Positions 17,743-26,162 of a stretch of 64,000 nt of DNA are shown here, one piece after another. The notes beneath the pieces are model-generated. The model saw only the letters and a program-made list of their open reading frames with translations. It had not been told where the DNA came from and did not search any database. The DNA is from Paenibacillus endophyticus. GTDB taxonomy: Bacteria > Bacillota > Bacilli > Paenibacillales > Paenibacillaceae. How positions within the stretch are numbered: position 1 is the first letter of the stretch; every line of letters starts with the position of its first letter. Position numbers and translations under genes: made by a program. The stretch is from assembly GCF_014192395.1 (NCBI RefSeq), contig NZ_JACHXW010000004.1:161232-225231 (forward strand). Direction: 5' to 3'.

Positions 17743-17902
17743 TGTCGTCTCTCCCTTCAGTCCCCTTTAATAGACGACGAAATGTAAAAGAAACCCTGCA
17801 CCACACACAAAAAAACTTCCTAAACCAAACAGGTCATTAAGATCTGCTTGATCTAGAAAGCTGTGGTATTAGAAAGTATGTATACAAAATAAGAGAAAAT
17901 AA

Positions 17903-18271
17903 TTAAATAGAAGGAATGATAAGCATTTGCCCAGGATTAATTTCTGAAGTATTTAACTCATTGCGATCTTTTATTTTATAAATAATATATCTGATATCAT
18001 GTTTCGAATCAGAGAAGCGTTTTGCGATCGCCCATAGCGTATCGCCTGAATGAACAATTACGACCTGCTCCTCGTTCGAGGCTGTTGCCGGATCTTTACC
18101 AGATGCATCCGTACCCATCATTAGAAAACTAGTAAATAAAAGAATGAAAAAAACAAAGCATACGATAGCCTTTACTGAATTACGTTTTACAAAGCGGCCA
18201 ATTCTATTCGGCACGGCCTTATTCTCATGTTGCTCATGGATTGATTTATAAAAACTCGGATTCATTATCAT
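17903..18271 (-). CDS. yneA: YneA-like SOS cell-division suppressor with LysM domain
   Basis: A 122-aa protein with one transmembrane helix ([16 protein letters not shown]) and a C-terminal LysM domain ([14 protein letters not shown] ... [13 protein letters not shown]). In B. subtilis, YneA is made in the SOS response, sits outside the membrane and delays septation. Divergence from lexA and two LexA-type boxes between the genes support this call over a generic LysM protein. It has the B. subtilis length class (about 105 aa) with a longer N-terminal tail. Confidence 0.82.
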   Translation of the reverse strand: MIMNPSFYKSIHEQHENKAVPNRIGRFVKRNSVKAIVCFVFFILLFTSFLMMGTDASGKDPATASNEEQVVIVHSGDTLWAIAKRFSDSKHDIRYIIYKIKDRNELNTSEINPGQMLIIPSI

Positions 18272-18283
18272 TTATCAGCACCC

Positions 18284-18297
18284 CAAACGTTTGTTCT
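18284..18297. promoter_or_regulatory. LexA box 1 (one mismatch), upstream of yneA
   Basis: CAAACGTTTGTTCT read on minus is AGAACAAACGTTTG. It matches the Bacillota LexA consensus CGAACRNRYGTTYG at all but the first base and lies 13 bp from the yneA start. Confidence 0.7.
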
Positions 18298-18311
18298 ATT
18301 TTCAGATTACA

Positions 18312-18325
18312 CGAACAAACGTTTG
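18312..18325. promoter_or_regulatory. LexA box 2, perfect consensus
   Basis: CGAACAAACGTTTG matches CGAACRNRYGTTYG at every specified base. It lies in the yneA-lexA divergent region, 41 bp before the yneA start, and is probably the main SOS operator of yneA. Confidence 0.88.
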
Positions 18326-18368
18326 GTGTCAACAAAAAATGCGAACCTTTGTACTTGAGAACTTATGT

Positions 18369-18397
18369 TTGTACGAACTCCGGTTCTATGTTATAAT
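18369..18397 (+). promoter_or_regulatory. lexA promoter with a LexA box in its spacer
   Basis: TTGTAC (18369-18374) and TATAAT (18392-18397) are 17 bp apart. CGAACTCCGGTTCT at 18374-18387, a weaker palindromic LexA-like site, fills the spacer, as expected for autorepression. Confidence 0.7.
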
Positions 18398-18428
18398 TTT
18401 TTGCAAACCTACTAATGGAGTGATAACT

Positions 18429-19049
18429 GTGTCGAAGATTTCTAACCGACAACATTCAATTTTAGAATTTATTAAAAATGAAGTTCGGGAGAAAGGCTAT
18501 CCACCCTCCGTTCGAGAAATCGGCGAAGCTGTTGGATTGCTGTCGAGTTCAACTGTGCATGGCCATCTAGACCGCCTTGAGAAAAAAGGGTTAATTCGTC
18601 GTGACCCTACCAAACCTCGCGCAATCGAGATTCTAGATCAAGATGGCGTCGATGGCATTATTCCGCTATCCGTAGCTAAAGTGCCAATTGTCGGTAAAGT
18701 AACCGCTGGCGTCCCCATTACCGCAACTGAAAATATTGAAGAGTATTTCCCTCTTCCTGCCCATTTCGTTGGGGACAGCAGTGTCTTTATTCTCAATGTA
18801 ATGGGCGAGAGCATGATTGAAGCAGGCATTCACGACGGCGACTATGTTATCGTTCGTCAACAGCAAACCGCTAACAATGGTGAGATTGTAGTTGCCATGA
18901 CTGAAGACGATGAAGCAACAGTCAAAACGTTTTACAAAGAGAAAAATCATATCCGCTTACAGCCAGAGAACTCTACGATGCAGCCGATTTTACTCCAGAA
19001 TGTAACGATACTGGGCAAAGTGATTGGACTTTTCCGCGACATCCATTAA
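18429..19049 (+). CDS. lexA: LexA, SOS response repressor and self-cleaving serine protease
   Basis: The N-terminal winged helix ([15 protein letters not shown] ... [20 protein letters not shown]) binds SOS boxes. The C-terminal S24 domain has the cleavage Ala-Gly in [10 protein letters not shown], the catalytic serine in [10 protein letters not shown] and the lysine in ATVKTFYKE. The start is GTG 18429 with GGAGTGAT upstream, giving 206 aa; the open frame runs 46 codons further, but through the promoter and operator. It is divergent from yneA as in Bacillus. Confidence 0.96.
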   Translation: MSKISNRQHSILEFIKNEVREKGYPPSVREIGEAVGLLSSSTVHGHLDRLEKKGLIRRDPTKPRAIEILDQDGVDGIIPLSVAKVPIVGKVTAGVPITATENIEEYFPLPAHFVGDSSVFILNVMGESMIEAGIHDGDYVIVRQQQTANNGEIVVAMTEDDEATVKTFYKEKNHIRLQPENSTMQPILLQNVTILGKVIGLFRDIH

Positions 19050-19070
19050 TACATGATCGTTTACATAAAG

Positions 19071-19118
19071 AAAAGGCTGGATCGAATGCTATCGCATTTT
19101 TGATCCAGCCTTTTTTTT
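19071..19118 (+). terminator. Rho-independent terminator of lexA
   Basis: AAAAGGCTGGATC pairs with GATCCAGCCTTTT and is followed by more T (T8 in all). Confidence 0.88.
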
Positions 19119-19257
19119 GAAAAAAGTGATATTTAATGAAATACGAATGATTCAAGAGAAGCCGTTGCGTATCTGCTTTAGGGCAAATATCCAATCATTG
19201 CACTTCTGTCCTGCATAAGATATGTTGTACTCAAGACGTAAGGAGGTGCATTGAGAA

Positions 19258-19365
19258 ATGTCCGGTTACGTTGGTGGAGCATTTACGAACACAGGTACTA
19301 TATTGGTTCTTTTTATTTTATTGGTGATTATTGCTTGCAGCTGCATGAGCTTCGGCGGTTATTAA
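19258..19365 (+). CDS. YjcZ family sporulation-type small hydrophobic protein
   Basis: A 35-aa protein starting MSGYVGGAFTNTGTILV, with a single membrane segment (ILVLFILLVIIACSC) and a glycine-rich FGGY end. This is the YjcZ/sporulation small-protein pattern, usually expressed late in the mother cell or forespore. AAGGAGGTG lies 10 nt before the ATG, and a strong terminator follows. The exact function is unknown. Confidence 0.8.
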   Translation: MSGYVGGAFTNTGTILVLFILLVIIACSCMSFGGY

Positions 19366-19403
19366 TCAAATGTTCAATTGCATTTACAAATTATAAATAG
19401 ATT

Positions 19404-19430
19404 AAAGACCCTACCCTAGGGTCTTTTTTT
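19404..19430 (+). terminator. Rho-independent terminator of the YjcZ-type gene
   Basis: AAAGACCCT pairs with AGGGTCTTT, followed by a T7 run. Confidence 0.88.
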
Positions 19431-19579
19431 GTATGTTTAAACCGCTTTAGTGATCGAAGCATTCCATTTTTCTCAATCAACCGTTTCCTTGCAAGAGGGC
19501 TAAATTAAGATGGGCAAGTTTCGTGGATTGACTTTGAAGCATAGGCTGAACGTAAAGCAACATAATGGAGGAATCAGTC

Positions 19580-19852
19580 ATGGCATTAGGACCTCTTCAA
19601 ACTCCTTTTTACCCATATCCGCCTGCTTATCCGTACCCTTATCCCTATCCTTATCCGTATCCTTACCCTGAAGTGCTCCCTCTCCCATTGCCATTCCCGC
19701 AAGGCGGCTTCGGAGGGCCTTGGTGGCACGGCGGATTCCCTGGAGGCGGCTTTCATGGCATAGGGCCAGGCGGCTTTCACGGAGGCCCACATGGAGGCTT
19801 CCATGGCGGAGGATTTCATGGCGGGCACCGTCAACCGATTTGCATAAAGTAA
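19580..19852 (+). CDS. Low-complexity Tyr-Pro and Gly-His-rich protein, probable spore-coat type
   Basis: A 90-aa protein with two low-complexity halves. Residues 10-32 are a Tyr-Pro repeat (PYPPAYPYPYPYPYPY). The second half repeats GGFHGG/GGFHGI units, with a single cysteine near the end. The ATG at 19580 follows GGAGGAATC; an upstream ATG overlaps that site. Such PY plus GH compositions occur in spore-coat and exosporium proteins of Bacillota, but no named family was recognised. A terminator directly follows. Confidence 0.65.
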   Translation: MALGPLQTPFYPYPPAYPYPYPYPYPYPYPEVLPLPLPFPQGGFGGPWWHGGFPGGGFHGIGPGGFHGGPHGGFHGGGFHGGHRQPICIK

Positions 19853-19875
19853 TTATCTTTGTGTGAAAGAAAGAC

Positions 19876-19924
19876 AAAACAAAAGGAGAACATACCGGTT
19901 TCATGGATGTTCTCCTTTTGTTTT
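19876..19924. terminator. Long perfect hairpin terminator
   Basis: AAAACAAAAGGAGAACAT pairs with ATGTTCTCCTTTTGTTTT (18-bp stem) around a 13-nt loop. It can end the plus-strand gene and the converging gene at 19964. Confidence 0.8.
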
Positions 19925-19963
19925 GTCAATGTGGTTAGGCATCGTCGGCTTTTTAACAGCGCT

Positions 19964-20590
19964 TTAACCAAAAAGCACTTCAGGATTAAAACGTTTAGCA
20001 ATTTCACCTAATCTATGCCGTTCAATAAGCGGATAGTCATACAAATACCCCTCGAAAACAGTCTCTGCTTGTTCATGTACAAGAAAGTCATTCGGAGTTA
20101 CCAAGGTCGAAGGTCGGTTCCATAGTTGAATACCGCTGCTGCGCAAGGAATCCGCTACAAATTGTGAACAAAAATAAGAATGTGCAGGCTGTAAATCCGT
20201 ATCAATTAAAACGCCAATCAAGCCGATCAGATTATAGCGGTATATATCCTTGTTTTTCTCGAATTCGCAAATAATCTGCTCCAAACTTGTTTTTTGTTGA
20301 TTCGTCACTGCTATACGAAGAAGCTTACACTTTGTCTCGGGAAAGTGCCTAAATGTTCCATTATAAACATCCTCTTTTACGAAACCTCCGTTTAATGGAT
20401 TGGTTGCTTGCTTCCTGCCGAAGCTATATACCCCTTCTAGCTTTTCATCCATAACGAGCGAAGCATGATTATATGGGGCTCTTGTAAAGCTTTTTATTAC
20501 CCTCGTAAACAAAGTACCTGTGTTGGTCAACAAAACATATATGCTATTTGTTCGATCATCTTGTACATTTGCTGCACCCATGCTGCTCAT
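19964..20590 (-). CDS. Permuted papain-fold (YiiX/NlpC-like) cysteine hydrolase homologue
   Basis: A 208-aa protein with the YiiX/NlpC-P60 permuted pattern: an early histidine (APYNHASLVMD) and a later cysteine (SYFCSQFVADSL). The order His then Cys is the permuted arrangement. The spacing and the ending (TLVTPNDFLVHEQ) resemble uncharacterised Bacillota proteins. No signal peptide is visible, so it is probably cytosolic. The substrate is unknown; peptide or lipid-amide cleavage is family inference. It stands alone, converging on the hairpin at 19876. Confidence 0.72.
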   Translation of the reverse strand: MSSMGAANVQDDRTNSIYVLLTNTGTLFTRVIKSFTRAPYNHASLVMDEKLEGVYSFGRKQATNPLNGGFVKEDVYNGTFRHFPETKCKLLRIAVTNQQKTSLEQIICEFEKNKDIYRYNLIGLIGVLIDTDLQPAHSYFCSQFVADSLRSSGIQLWNRPSTLVTPNDFLVHEQAETVFEGYLYDYPLIERHRLGEIAKRFNPEVLFG

Positions 20591-21096
20591 CTCCTGCTTT
20601 AAATGCTGTTATATTCTCCATTACTCTTCAGTAGTTAATTTGAATATAACAAGCTTGGAGACAAACGAATAGTACTAACTCTATATGGTACTAACACCGC
20701 TCTTCAGCGCACACGTAGAACTCATCTCTAGGTTCGTTTCATTGACTTCATGATTTATTCGCTAAGGAAATGCGCTAGGGCAAACGGAATATCGCCGAAC
20801 GCAAGCCACGTATACGAGGCGGCCAAGCCAAATATCAAGACATCAGCAATGACCAAGTATGTTTTCAACCAAATATTTGCAACATTATTAGGCTTGGTAT
20901 CGTTACATAGACAGCAAGAAATATGAGAATACCGCATCGAGCAAGAAAAACATATTGGTCAAATCATGCCTATTTTCGGTGACCGGCATGAACTTGAATT
21001 TTCGGCTTGCTGCTTATTCTTGTTAAGCGGTCTGGCAGAATAGTTGAAGATTTCCAACATTCATATGTCGGTCTTTACCTCTGAAAATGAAGGGAG
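20591..21096. other. Gene-poor spacer
   Basis: No convincing gene is seen in these 506 bp. A minus-strand open stretch at 20755-20937 encodes a hydrophobic run (ADVLIFGLAASYTWLAF) and may be a membrane-protein fragment, but it has no clear ribosome binding site. Confidence 0.4.
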
Positions 21097-21503
21097 TTGA
21101 ATGCGATTAAGAGAATTATTGTTTTATTTTCTTTTTTTTGTATTGCGTTTCTGATTGGTTGCAGTAAAGAGCCAACCGAGCAGATTGACGATAACCATAT
21201 TGAGTACCTTGAGTCATTTGGCTGGCATATTGAAGACAAAATCAGCGAAAGAACTCAGGATACAAAAAAACTCATTTAGATGCACAAATAGCAGGTATTG
21301 ATTTGAAACCGTATAATGAAGCTGAAATTACAACCTATATGCTAAAGGAAACACAAAAAACAGGTAAGAAAATTTCCGCCTCCATTTATGAATATAATGG
21401 ACATATCATCGGAGGGAACGGTCAATTAGAAGAATGGCTGCCTGGTGTTTTTTCATTGAAGGATAAAGAAAGGCTGATCAGCGAAGGAACAATAAGTAAA
21501 TAG
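21097..21503 (+). pseudogene. Small lipoprotein gene, frameshifted in an A run
   Basis: The first part (TTG start at 21097) encodes a signal peptide with lipobox FLIGC and then about 40 residues, stopping at 21279. The next frame continues at once with THLDAQIAGIDLKPYNEAE and runs to 21503. Joining the frames needs one extra A in the A7 run at about 21264-21270. The product would be a secreted lipoprotein of roughly 135 aa of unknown function. A homopolymer sequencing error or slipped-strand variation would look the same. The start itself is weak, as GGGAG abuts the TTG. Confidence 0.6.
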
Positions 21504-21544
21504 TATGTTCACCTCTACTGCGTTATCGGGACACGATAGAATAA

Positions 21545-21572
21545 ATCGCCTTTTCAGCGAAGGCGGTTTTCT
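21545..21572 (+). terminator. Hairpin after the lipoprotein pseudogene
   Basis: CGCCTT pairs with AAGGCG across a short loop, followed by GTTTTC. Confidence 0.55.
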
Positions 21573-21617
21573 TATGGTCAAATATCAACATTTGAATTTA
21601 ACATAGCCTATCTAATA

Positions 21618-21650
21618 AAAAAACCTTAACGCGAATGCGTTAAGGTTTCT
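21618..21650 (-). terminator. Rho-independent terminator of glnA
   Basis: AACCTTAACGC pairs with GCGTTAAGGTT. Read on minus it is followed by a T7 run, just after the glnA stop. Confidence 0.85.
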
Positions 21651-21655
21651 CTTTT

Positions 21656-22984
21656 TTAGTATAGCGTCAAATACTGATCGCGTTCCCATTGGTGAACTTG
21701 CGTGCGGTACATATCCCATTCAATTTCTTTAAGTTCATAGAAATGCGCAAGCGCGTGATCGCCGAGCGCTTCACAGATAATATCGCTGCGCAGCATTTCA
21801 TCCAAAGCTTCTTTTAGATCAAGAGGCAAGCTCGGAATACCTGCATCCTGACGCTCTTCCTCAGTCATGATATAGATATTGCGGTCAGTAGGAGCTGGCA
21901 ATGGCAATTTGTTCTGAATGCCGTCTAATCCTGCTTTTAACATAACAGCAAGTGCAAGGTATGGGTTAGCTGCCGGATCCGGGTTGCGAACCTCTACGCG
22001 CGTACTAAGACCGCGAGAAGCTGGTATACGGATCATAGGCGAACGGTTGCTTGCGGACCATGCTACGTAACAAGGTGCTTCGTAGCCTGGGACTAGACGT
22101 TTATAGGAATTGATTGTTGGGTTCGTAATCGCAGCCATTGCACGTGCGTGAAGCAGAATGCCTGCCATGTATTGACGCGCAGTCGTGCTTAGACCGAGCT
22201 TGTCCTTCTCGTCATAGAAATCGTTTGTATCGCCTTTGAACAACGATTGATGGCAGTGCATGCCTGAGCCATTCACGCCAAACAGCGGTTTAGGCATAAA
22301 GGATGCATGCAAACCATGCTCGCGAGCAACGGTTTTAACAACGAGCTTGAATGTTTGAATTTGGTCTGCAGCTTTAATCGCATCTGCATATTTGAAATCG
22401 ATCTCATGCTGGCCTGGAGCAACCTCATGATGGGATGCTTCAATCTCAAAGCCCATTTCTTCAAGCGTCAATACGATTTCTCGACGGCAGTTTTCACCCA
22501 TATCCATAGGCGCCAGATCGAAATATCCGCCTTGATCGTTTAGTTCTGTTGTAGGCTCTCCGCGCTCATCCGTCTTGAACAAGAAAAATTCCGGTTCTGG
22601 ACCGACGTTCATTGCAGTATAGCCAAGTCCTTCTGCTTCTTTCAAAGCGCGCTTCAGAATGCCGCGCGGGTCACCTGCGAAAGGCGTTCCGTCAGGCATA
22701 TAAATGTCACAGATCAGTCTGGCAACGCGGTCTTGGGTTACCCATGGGAATACTACCCAAGTATCAAGATCGGGATAAAGATACATATCGGATTCTTCAA
22801 TACGCACGTATCCTTCAATGGAAGATCCATCAAACATCATTTTATTATCCAATGCTTTCTCAAGCTGGCTAACCGGAATTTCTACGTTTTTGATTGTTCC
22901 GAGCAAATCCGTAAACTGCAAACGAATAAATCGAACATTTTGTTCCTGTGCTATACGTCTAATATCCTCTTTAGTGTAACTCAC
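21656..22984 (-). CDS. glnA: Glutamine synthetase type I-alpha
   Basis: Makes glutamine from glutamate, ammonia and ATP, and in Bacillus also binds TnrA and GlnR as a regulator. At 442 aa it is the short type I-alpha form without an adenylylation loop. The N-terminus has [19 protein letters not shown], the metal/glutamate site EPEFFLF, the ammonia/ATP region [10 protein letters not shown], and [14 protein letters not shown] is represented here by [10 protein letters not shown]. The start is GTG after GGAGATG. It is second in glnRA, 45 nt after glnR. Confidence 0.96.
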   Translation of the reverse strand: MSYTKEDIRRIAQEQNVRFIRLQFTDLLGTIKNVEIPVSQLEKALDNKMMFDGSSIEGYVRIEESDMYLYPDLDTWVVFPWVTQDRVARLICDIYMPDGTPFAGDPRGILKRALKEAEGLGYTAMNVGPEPEFFLFKTDERGEPTTELNDQGGYFDLAPMDMGENCRREIVLTLEEMGFEIEASHHEVAPGQHEIDFKYADAIKAADQIQTFKLVVKTVAREHGLHASFMPKPLFGVNGSGMHCHQSLFKGDTNDFYDEKDKLGLSTTARQYMAGILLHARAMAAITNPTINSYKRLVPGYEAPCYVAWSASNRSPMIRIPASRGLSTRVEVRNPDPAANPYLALAVMLKAGLDGIQNKLPLPAPTDRNIYIMTEEERQDAGIPSLPLDLKEALDEMLRSDIICEALGDHALAHFYELKEIEWDMYRTQVHQWERDQYLTLY

Positions 22985-23029
22985 AGAATCATCTCCTTAG
23001 TTTGCGAATCAATGGTTATAAAAGTCCTA

Positions 23030-23440
23030 CTAGCGCTTATTTAAGAAACGGGTCAATTGACCTTGAATGAGCGAAGCCTGACCCGGTCTTTTCTCGAGCA
23101 ATTGCTGTTTAAGCAAACGATGCAGCTGCTGATCGGAGAGCTCGCGACGCTTAACTTCCGATTGCTCACTAACGATCGTCGCATCGTCCGATTCTTTGGA
23201 AACCGGATTCATAACCTGTTTAATGCCGGCGATATTAACGCCCTTTTCTATCAATGATTTAATTTCCAAAAGCCGTTCTACGTCATTAAACGAAAATAAC
23301 CGTTGGTTTCCTGCTGTTCTCGCAGGGACGATCAATTCATGCTGCTCGTAATACCGGATTTGGCGGGCCGTTAAATCCGTCAGCTTCATTACGATGCCGA
23401 TCGGAAATAGAGCCATATTTCTGCGAATATCGTCAGCCAT
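23030..23440 (-). CDS. glnR: GlnR, MerR-family nitrogen repressor
   Basis: A 136-aa repressor of glnRA. The MerR winged helix is MKLTDLTARQIRYYEQHELI with the following wing RTAGNQRLFS. The C-terminal tail (QHRLLKQQLLEKRPGQASLIQGQLTRFL, here quoted as KRPGQASLIQGQLTRF) is the segment that in Bacillus GlnR interacts with feedback-inhibited glutamine synthetase. Position directly before glnA confirms the call. Confidence 0.93.
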   Translation of the reverse strand: MADDIRRNMALFPIGIVMKLTDLTARQIRYYEQHELIVPARTAGNQRLFSFNDVERLLEIKSLIEKGVNIAGIKQVMNPVSKESDDATIVSEQSEVKRRELSDQQLHRLLKQQLLEKRPGQASLIQGQLTRFLNKR

Positions 23441-23476
23441 GTCGCATCAACCTTCCAGTCGCTCATTTATAGATTC

Positions 23477-23506
23477 ATTCTAACCTTTCCGACGCAAATG
23501 TGTCAA
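23477..23506 (-). promoter_or_regulatory. Predicted glnRA promoter with GlnR half-sites
   Basis: On minus, TTGACA (23506-23501) and TAGAAT (23482-23477) are 18 bp apart. TTACA and TGACA in ACCTTACATAACTTGACA resemble two TNACA half-sites of the GlnR/TnrA box, but the full TGTNAN7TNACA box is not perfect. The promoter overlaps the last codon of the upstream gene. Confidence 0.55.
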
Positions 23507-24795
23507 GTTATGTAAGGTTTAATCACAATTAAACCACTGTCCACTAGTCGGTACAATGCGGTTAGAACACCATATTTGGCGTGGGCATAGGTTAAACCGC
23601 CCTGCATATATGCAATGTAAGGTTCGCGGATAGGCGCGTCTGCTGAGAGCTCTAGACTTCCCCCCTGAATGAACGTTCCTGCCGCCATGATGACAGCATT
23701 CTCATAGCCTGGCATATCCCAAGGTTCTGGAACGACATGCGAGTCGACTGCTGCAGCTTGCTGGATGCCTTGTACGAATGCGATCAGATGCTCGGCTTGT
23801 CCGAAACGTACAGCTTGAATAAGGTCTGTACGCGGTTCGTTCCATCTCGGCTTCGTCTCGAAGCCAAGTTCTTCGAACAAAGCAGCTGCAAGCACGCTGC
23901 CTTTGATGGCTTGTCCAACCAAGTGAGGCGCTAAAAACAAGCCTTGGAACATCGGTCTTAGAGTTCCCAGCATGGCGCCAACCTCGCCACCTATGCCGGG
24001 AGCAGTCAATCGGTAGGACGCAGCTTCTACGGCGAATGCTTTCCCGGCAATATAGCCGCCAGTTTCAGCCAAACCGCCGCCTGGGTTTTTAATTAACGAA
24101 CCTGCCATAAGATCAACGCCAACCTGAGTAGGCTCGAGCAGCTCGGTAAACTCCCCATAGCAATTATCGACAAAAACGATGAGCTCCGGCTTTATCGCCT
24201 TCACTCTTTTAACAATCTCTTCAATCTCGGCAATTGTAAAGGAGGCTCTCCAATCGTAACCGCGGGAGCGTTGAATGCCGATAACCTTAGTTTGCTCGGA
24301 AATCGACTTTTCAATGAGCTGCCAGTCAAGTCCTCCTCCCTCAAGAAGCGGTACCTCCGAATATTTCACGCCAAAATCCTGGAGAGAGCCCATTCCGTCA
24401 TTTGGTTTCCCGATGACCTTATGGAGAGTATCATAAGGCCGTCCTGTTACATACAGGAGCTCGTCTCCAGGTCTTAGCACACCGAACAGCGCACAACTGA
24501 TCGTATGCGTACCCGACACAAAATGCGGCCTTACAATAGCGGCTTCCGCTCCCATTACATCAGCGTACACGAGATCAAGTATTTCACGTCCGCGGTCATT
24601 ATACCCATATCCGGTCGAGCCTGTGAAATGAAAGTCACTTACCTTGTGGCGCTGGAACGCTTCGATGACCTTCCACTGGTTGCGTTCTGCAATCTTATCG
24701 ATTCTGCGAAAAGCCTCTGCTGCAAGCATCTCTGACTGCTCAGCAACCTGCTCGAGATGCTCCCACAGCTTCTGATTCTCATGCTGCCTATTCAT
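23503..24795 (-). CDS. YnbB, aluminium-resistance/methionine gamma-lyase-like PLP protein
   Basis: A fold-type I pyridoxal-phosphate protein of 430 aa. FTGSTGYGYNDRGREILD opens the conserved core, the aspartate motif is IVFVDNCYGEFTE, and the likely PLP lysine is in MAGSLIKNPGGGLAETGGY. The family is annotated as aluminium-resistance or methionine gamma-lyase-like; its real substrate is not established. Position between hflX and glnR matches ynbB of B. subtilis. The start at 24795 is ATG with AAGGAG upstream. Confidence 0.88.
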   Translation of the reverse strand: MNRQHENQKLWEHLEQVAEQSEMLAAEAFRRIDKIAERNQWKVIEAFQRHKVSDFHFTGSTGYGYNDRGREILDLVYADVMGAEAAIVRPHFVSGTHTISCALFGVLRPGDELLYVTGRPYDTLHKVIGKPNDGMGSLQDFGVKYSEVPLLEGGGLDWQLIEKSISEQTKVIGIQRSRGYDWRASFTIAEIEEIVKRVKAIKPELIVFVDNCYGEFTELLEPTQVGVDLMAGSLIKNPGGGLAETGGYIAGKAFAVEAASYRLTAPGIGGEVGAMLGTLRPMFQGLFLAPHLVGQAIKGSVLAAALFEELGFETKPRWNEPRTDLIQAVRFGQAEHLIAFVQGIQQAAAVDSHVVPEPWDMPGYENAVIMAAGTFIQGGSLELSADAPIREPYIAYMQGGLTYAHAKYGVLTALYRLVDSGLIVIKPYIT

Positions 24796-24852
24796 ATGTA
24801 TCTACTCCTTAAAATTGCGAAGCAACTCGACTCCGTTAATGTATGTATTCCA

Positions 24853-26142
24853 TTATTCAATATAATGCTTCAACCGATATCCATGCTGTTCATAATCCTG
24901 CTTGCTGACCTGAACGGTAAGTTTAAGTGAATCCTCGGTTACCTCTTGGTGAATAACTTCCCCGCTTCGATAAGCAAGAGCGATTAGGTCACCGCGCTCA
25001 GCCGGAACATTAAACACGACAACATCACCGCTCAGCTTGTCTTGAACAGACTGCTTTAATAGCTCGAGATCACCGATATCATAGGCACTAATCACAAGAT
25101 TGTCACCGCCTGTAATAGGCAGATCCGACAAAGAACCGTTATTCACACACATATCCCTTTTGTTATAGACCATAATATACGGCTTATCAGAAGCACCAAG
25201 ATCGCCTAATATTTTGTTTACGACAGCAATTTGTTCTTCGCGTACAGACGAGCTGCTATCGATTACGTGAAGTACCAGATCAGCCTCGCAGACCTCTTCT
25301 AGCGTAGCTCGGAAAGCAGCAATGAGATCCGTTGGCAAATTCTGAATGAACCCTACCGTATCTGTCAAAATGATTTCTCTTCCGTTCGGCAATTCGAGCG
25401 TTCTGGAGGTGGGGTCTAGTGTTGCGAACAGCTGATTTTCTACATAAACGTCAGCATTTGTCAGCTCGCGAAGCAAAGTCGATTTACCCGCATTCGTATA
25501 GCCGACCAGTGCAACCTGAGTGACGCCGGCTTTCTTGCGCCGCTCACGATGCAGCTTCCTATGCCTTACAACTTCCTCGAGAACAGTCTTCAAATCGAAT
25601 ATTCGATCGCGGATATGTCGACGATCAGTTTCAAGCTTTGATTCCCCTGGCCCTCTGGTGCCGATCCCCCCGCCTAAACGCGAAAGATTTTTGCTTTGCC
25701 CCGACAACCTTGGAAGCAAATAGCTAAGCTGGGCAAGCTCTACTTGTATAATGCCTTCCCGAGTTTTAGCGCGTCCTGCAAAAATATCCAGAATGAGCTG
25801 GGTCCGGTCAACGATCTTCAAATCGAGCGACTCTTCAAGATTACGTACTTGGGCGCCCGACAGCTCTTGATCAAAAATAGCTGTCGTTGCACCCAATTCG
25901 TCAGCCAATGCTTTAACCTCTTGAACTTTGCCTTTGCCTATAAACCATTTCGAGTCCACACTTTCCTTGTTTTGCGTAATCGTTGCAAGCACCTCAACTC
26001 CTGCCGTCTCCGTAAGCTGTGCAAGCTCTTGAAGCGACATCTCTGGGTCTCCGCCGTTGCGTTTGTCTTTCGCGGTTACCAAGCTGATCAAAATAGCCTT
26101 CTCCATCATATCGGGATTCGTATCGAATGTTTTGTCGCTCAT
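24853..26142 (-). CDS. hflX: GTPase HflX
   Basis: A ribosome-associated GTPase that in other bacteria splits stalled ribosomes. The N-terminal HflX domain (GGDPEMSLQELAQLTETAG ... GKGKVQEVK ... DQELSGAQVRNLEE) precedes a glycine-rich linker (RLGGGIGTRGPGESKLE) and the G domain: G1 GYTNAGKSTLL, G2/G3 DPTSRTL and DTVGFIQNLPTDLI, G4 NKRD. Length 429 aa is normal. It is 20 nt after spoVK and likely co-transcribed (ynbA in B. subtilis order). Confidence 0.94.
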   Translation of the reverse strand: MSDKTFDTNPDMMEKAILISLVTAKDKRNGGDPEMSLQELAQLTETAGVEVLATITQNKESVDSKWFIGKGKVQEVKALADELGATTAIFDQELSGAQVRNLEESLDLKIVDRTQLILDIFAGRAKTREGIIQVELAQLSYLLPRLSGQSKNLSRLGGGIGTRGPGESKLETDRRHIRDRIFDLKTVLEEVVRHRKLHRERRKKAGVTQVALVGYTNAGKSTLLRELTNADVYVENQLFATLDPTSRTLELPNGREIILTDTVGFIQNLPTDLIAAFRATLEEVCEADLVLHVIDSSSSVREEQIAVVNKILGDLGASDKPYIMVYNKRDMCVNNGSLSDLPITGGDNLVISAYDIGDLELLKQSVQDKLSGDVVVFNVPAERGDLIALAYRSGEVIHQEVTEDSLKLTVQVSKQDYEQHGYRLKHYIE

Positions 26143-26162
26143 CTTATGCTCCTTCTAATCGA

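Noticed and set aside
20755..20937. 60-aa hydrophobic minus-strand frame
   Set aside because: It has no ribosome binding site and no known family; it may be a fragment, so it is mentioned only in the spacer entry.
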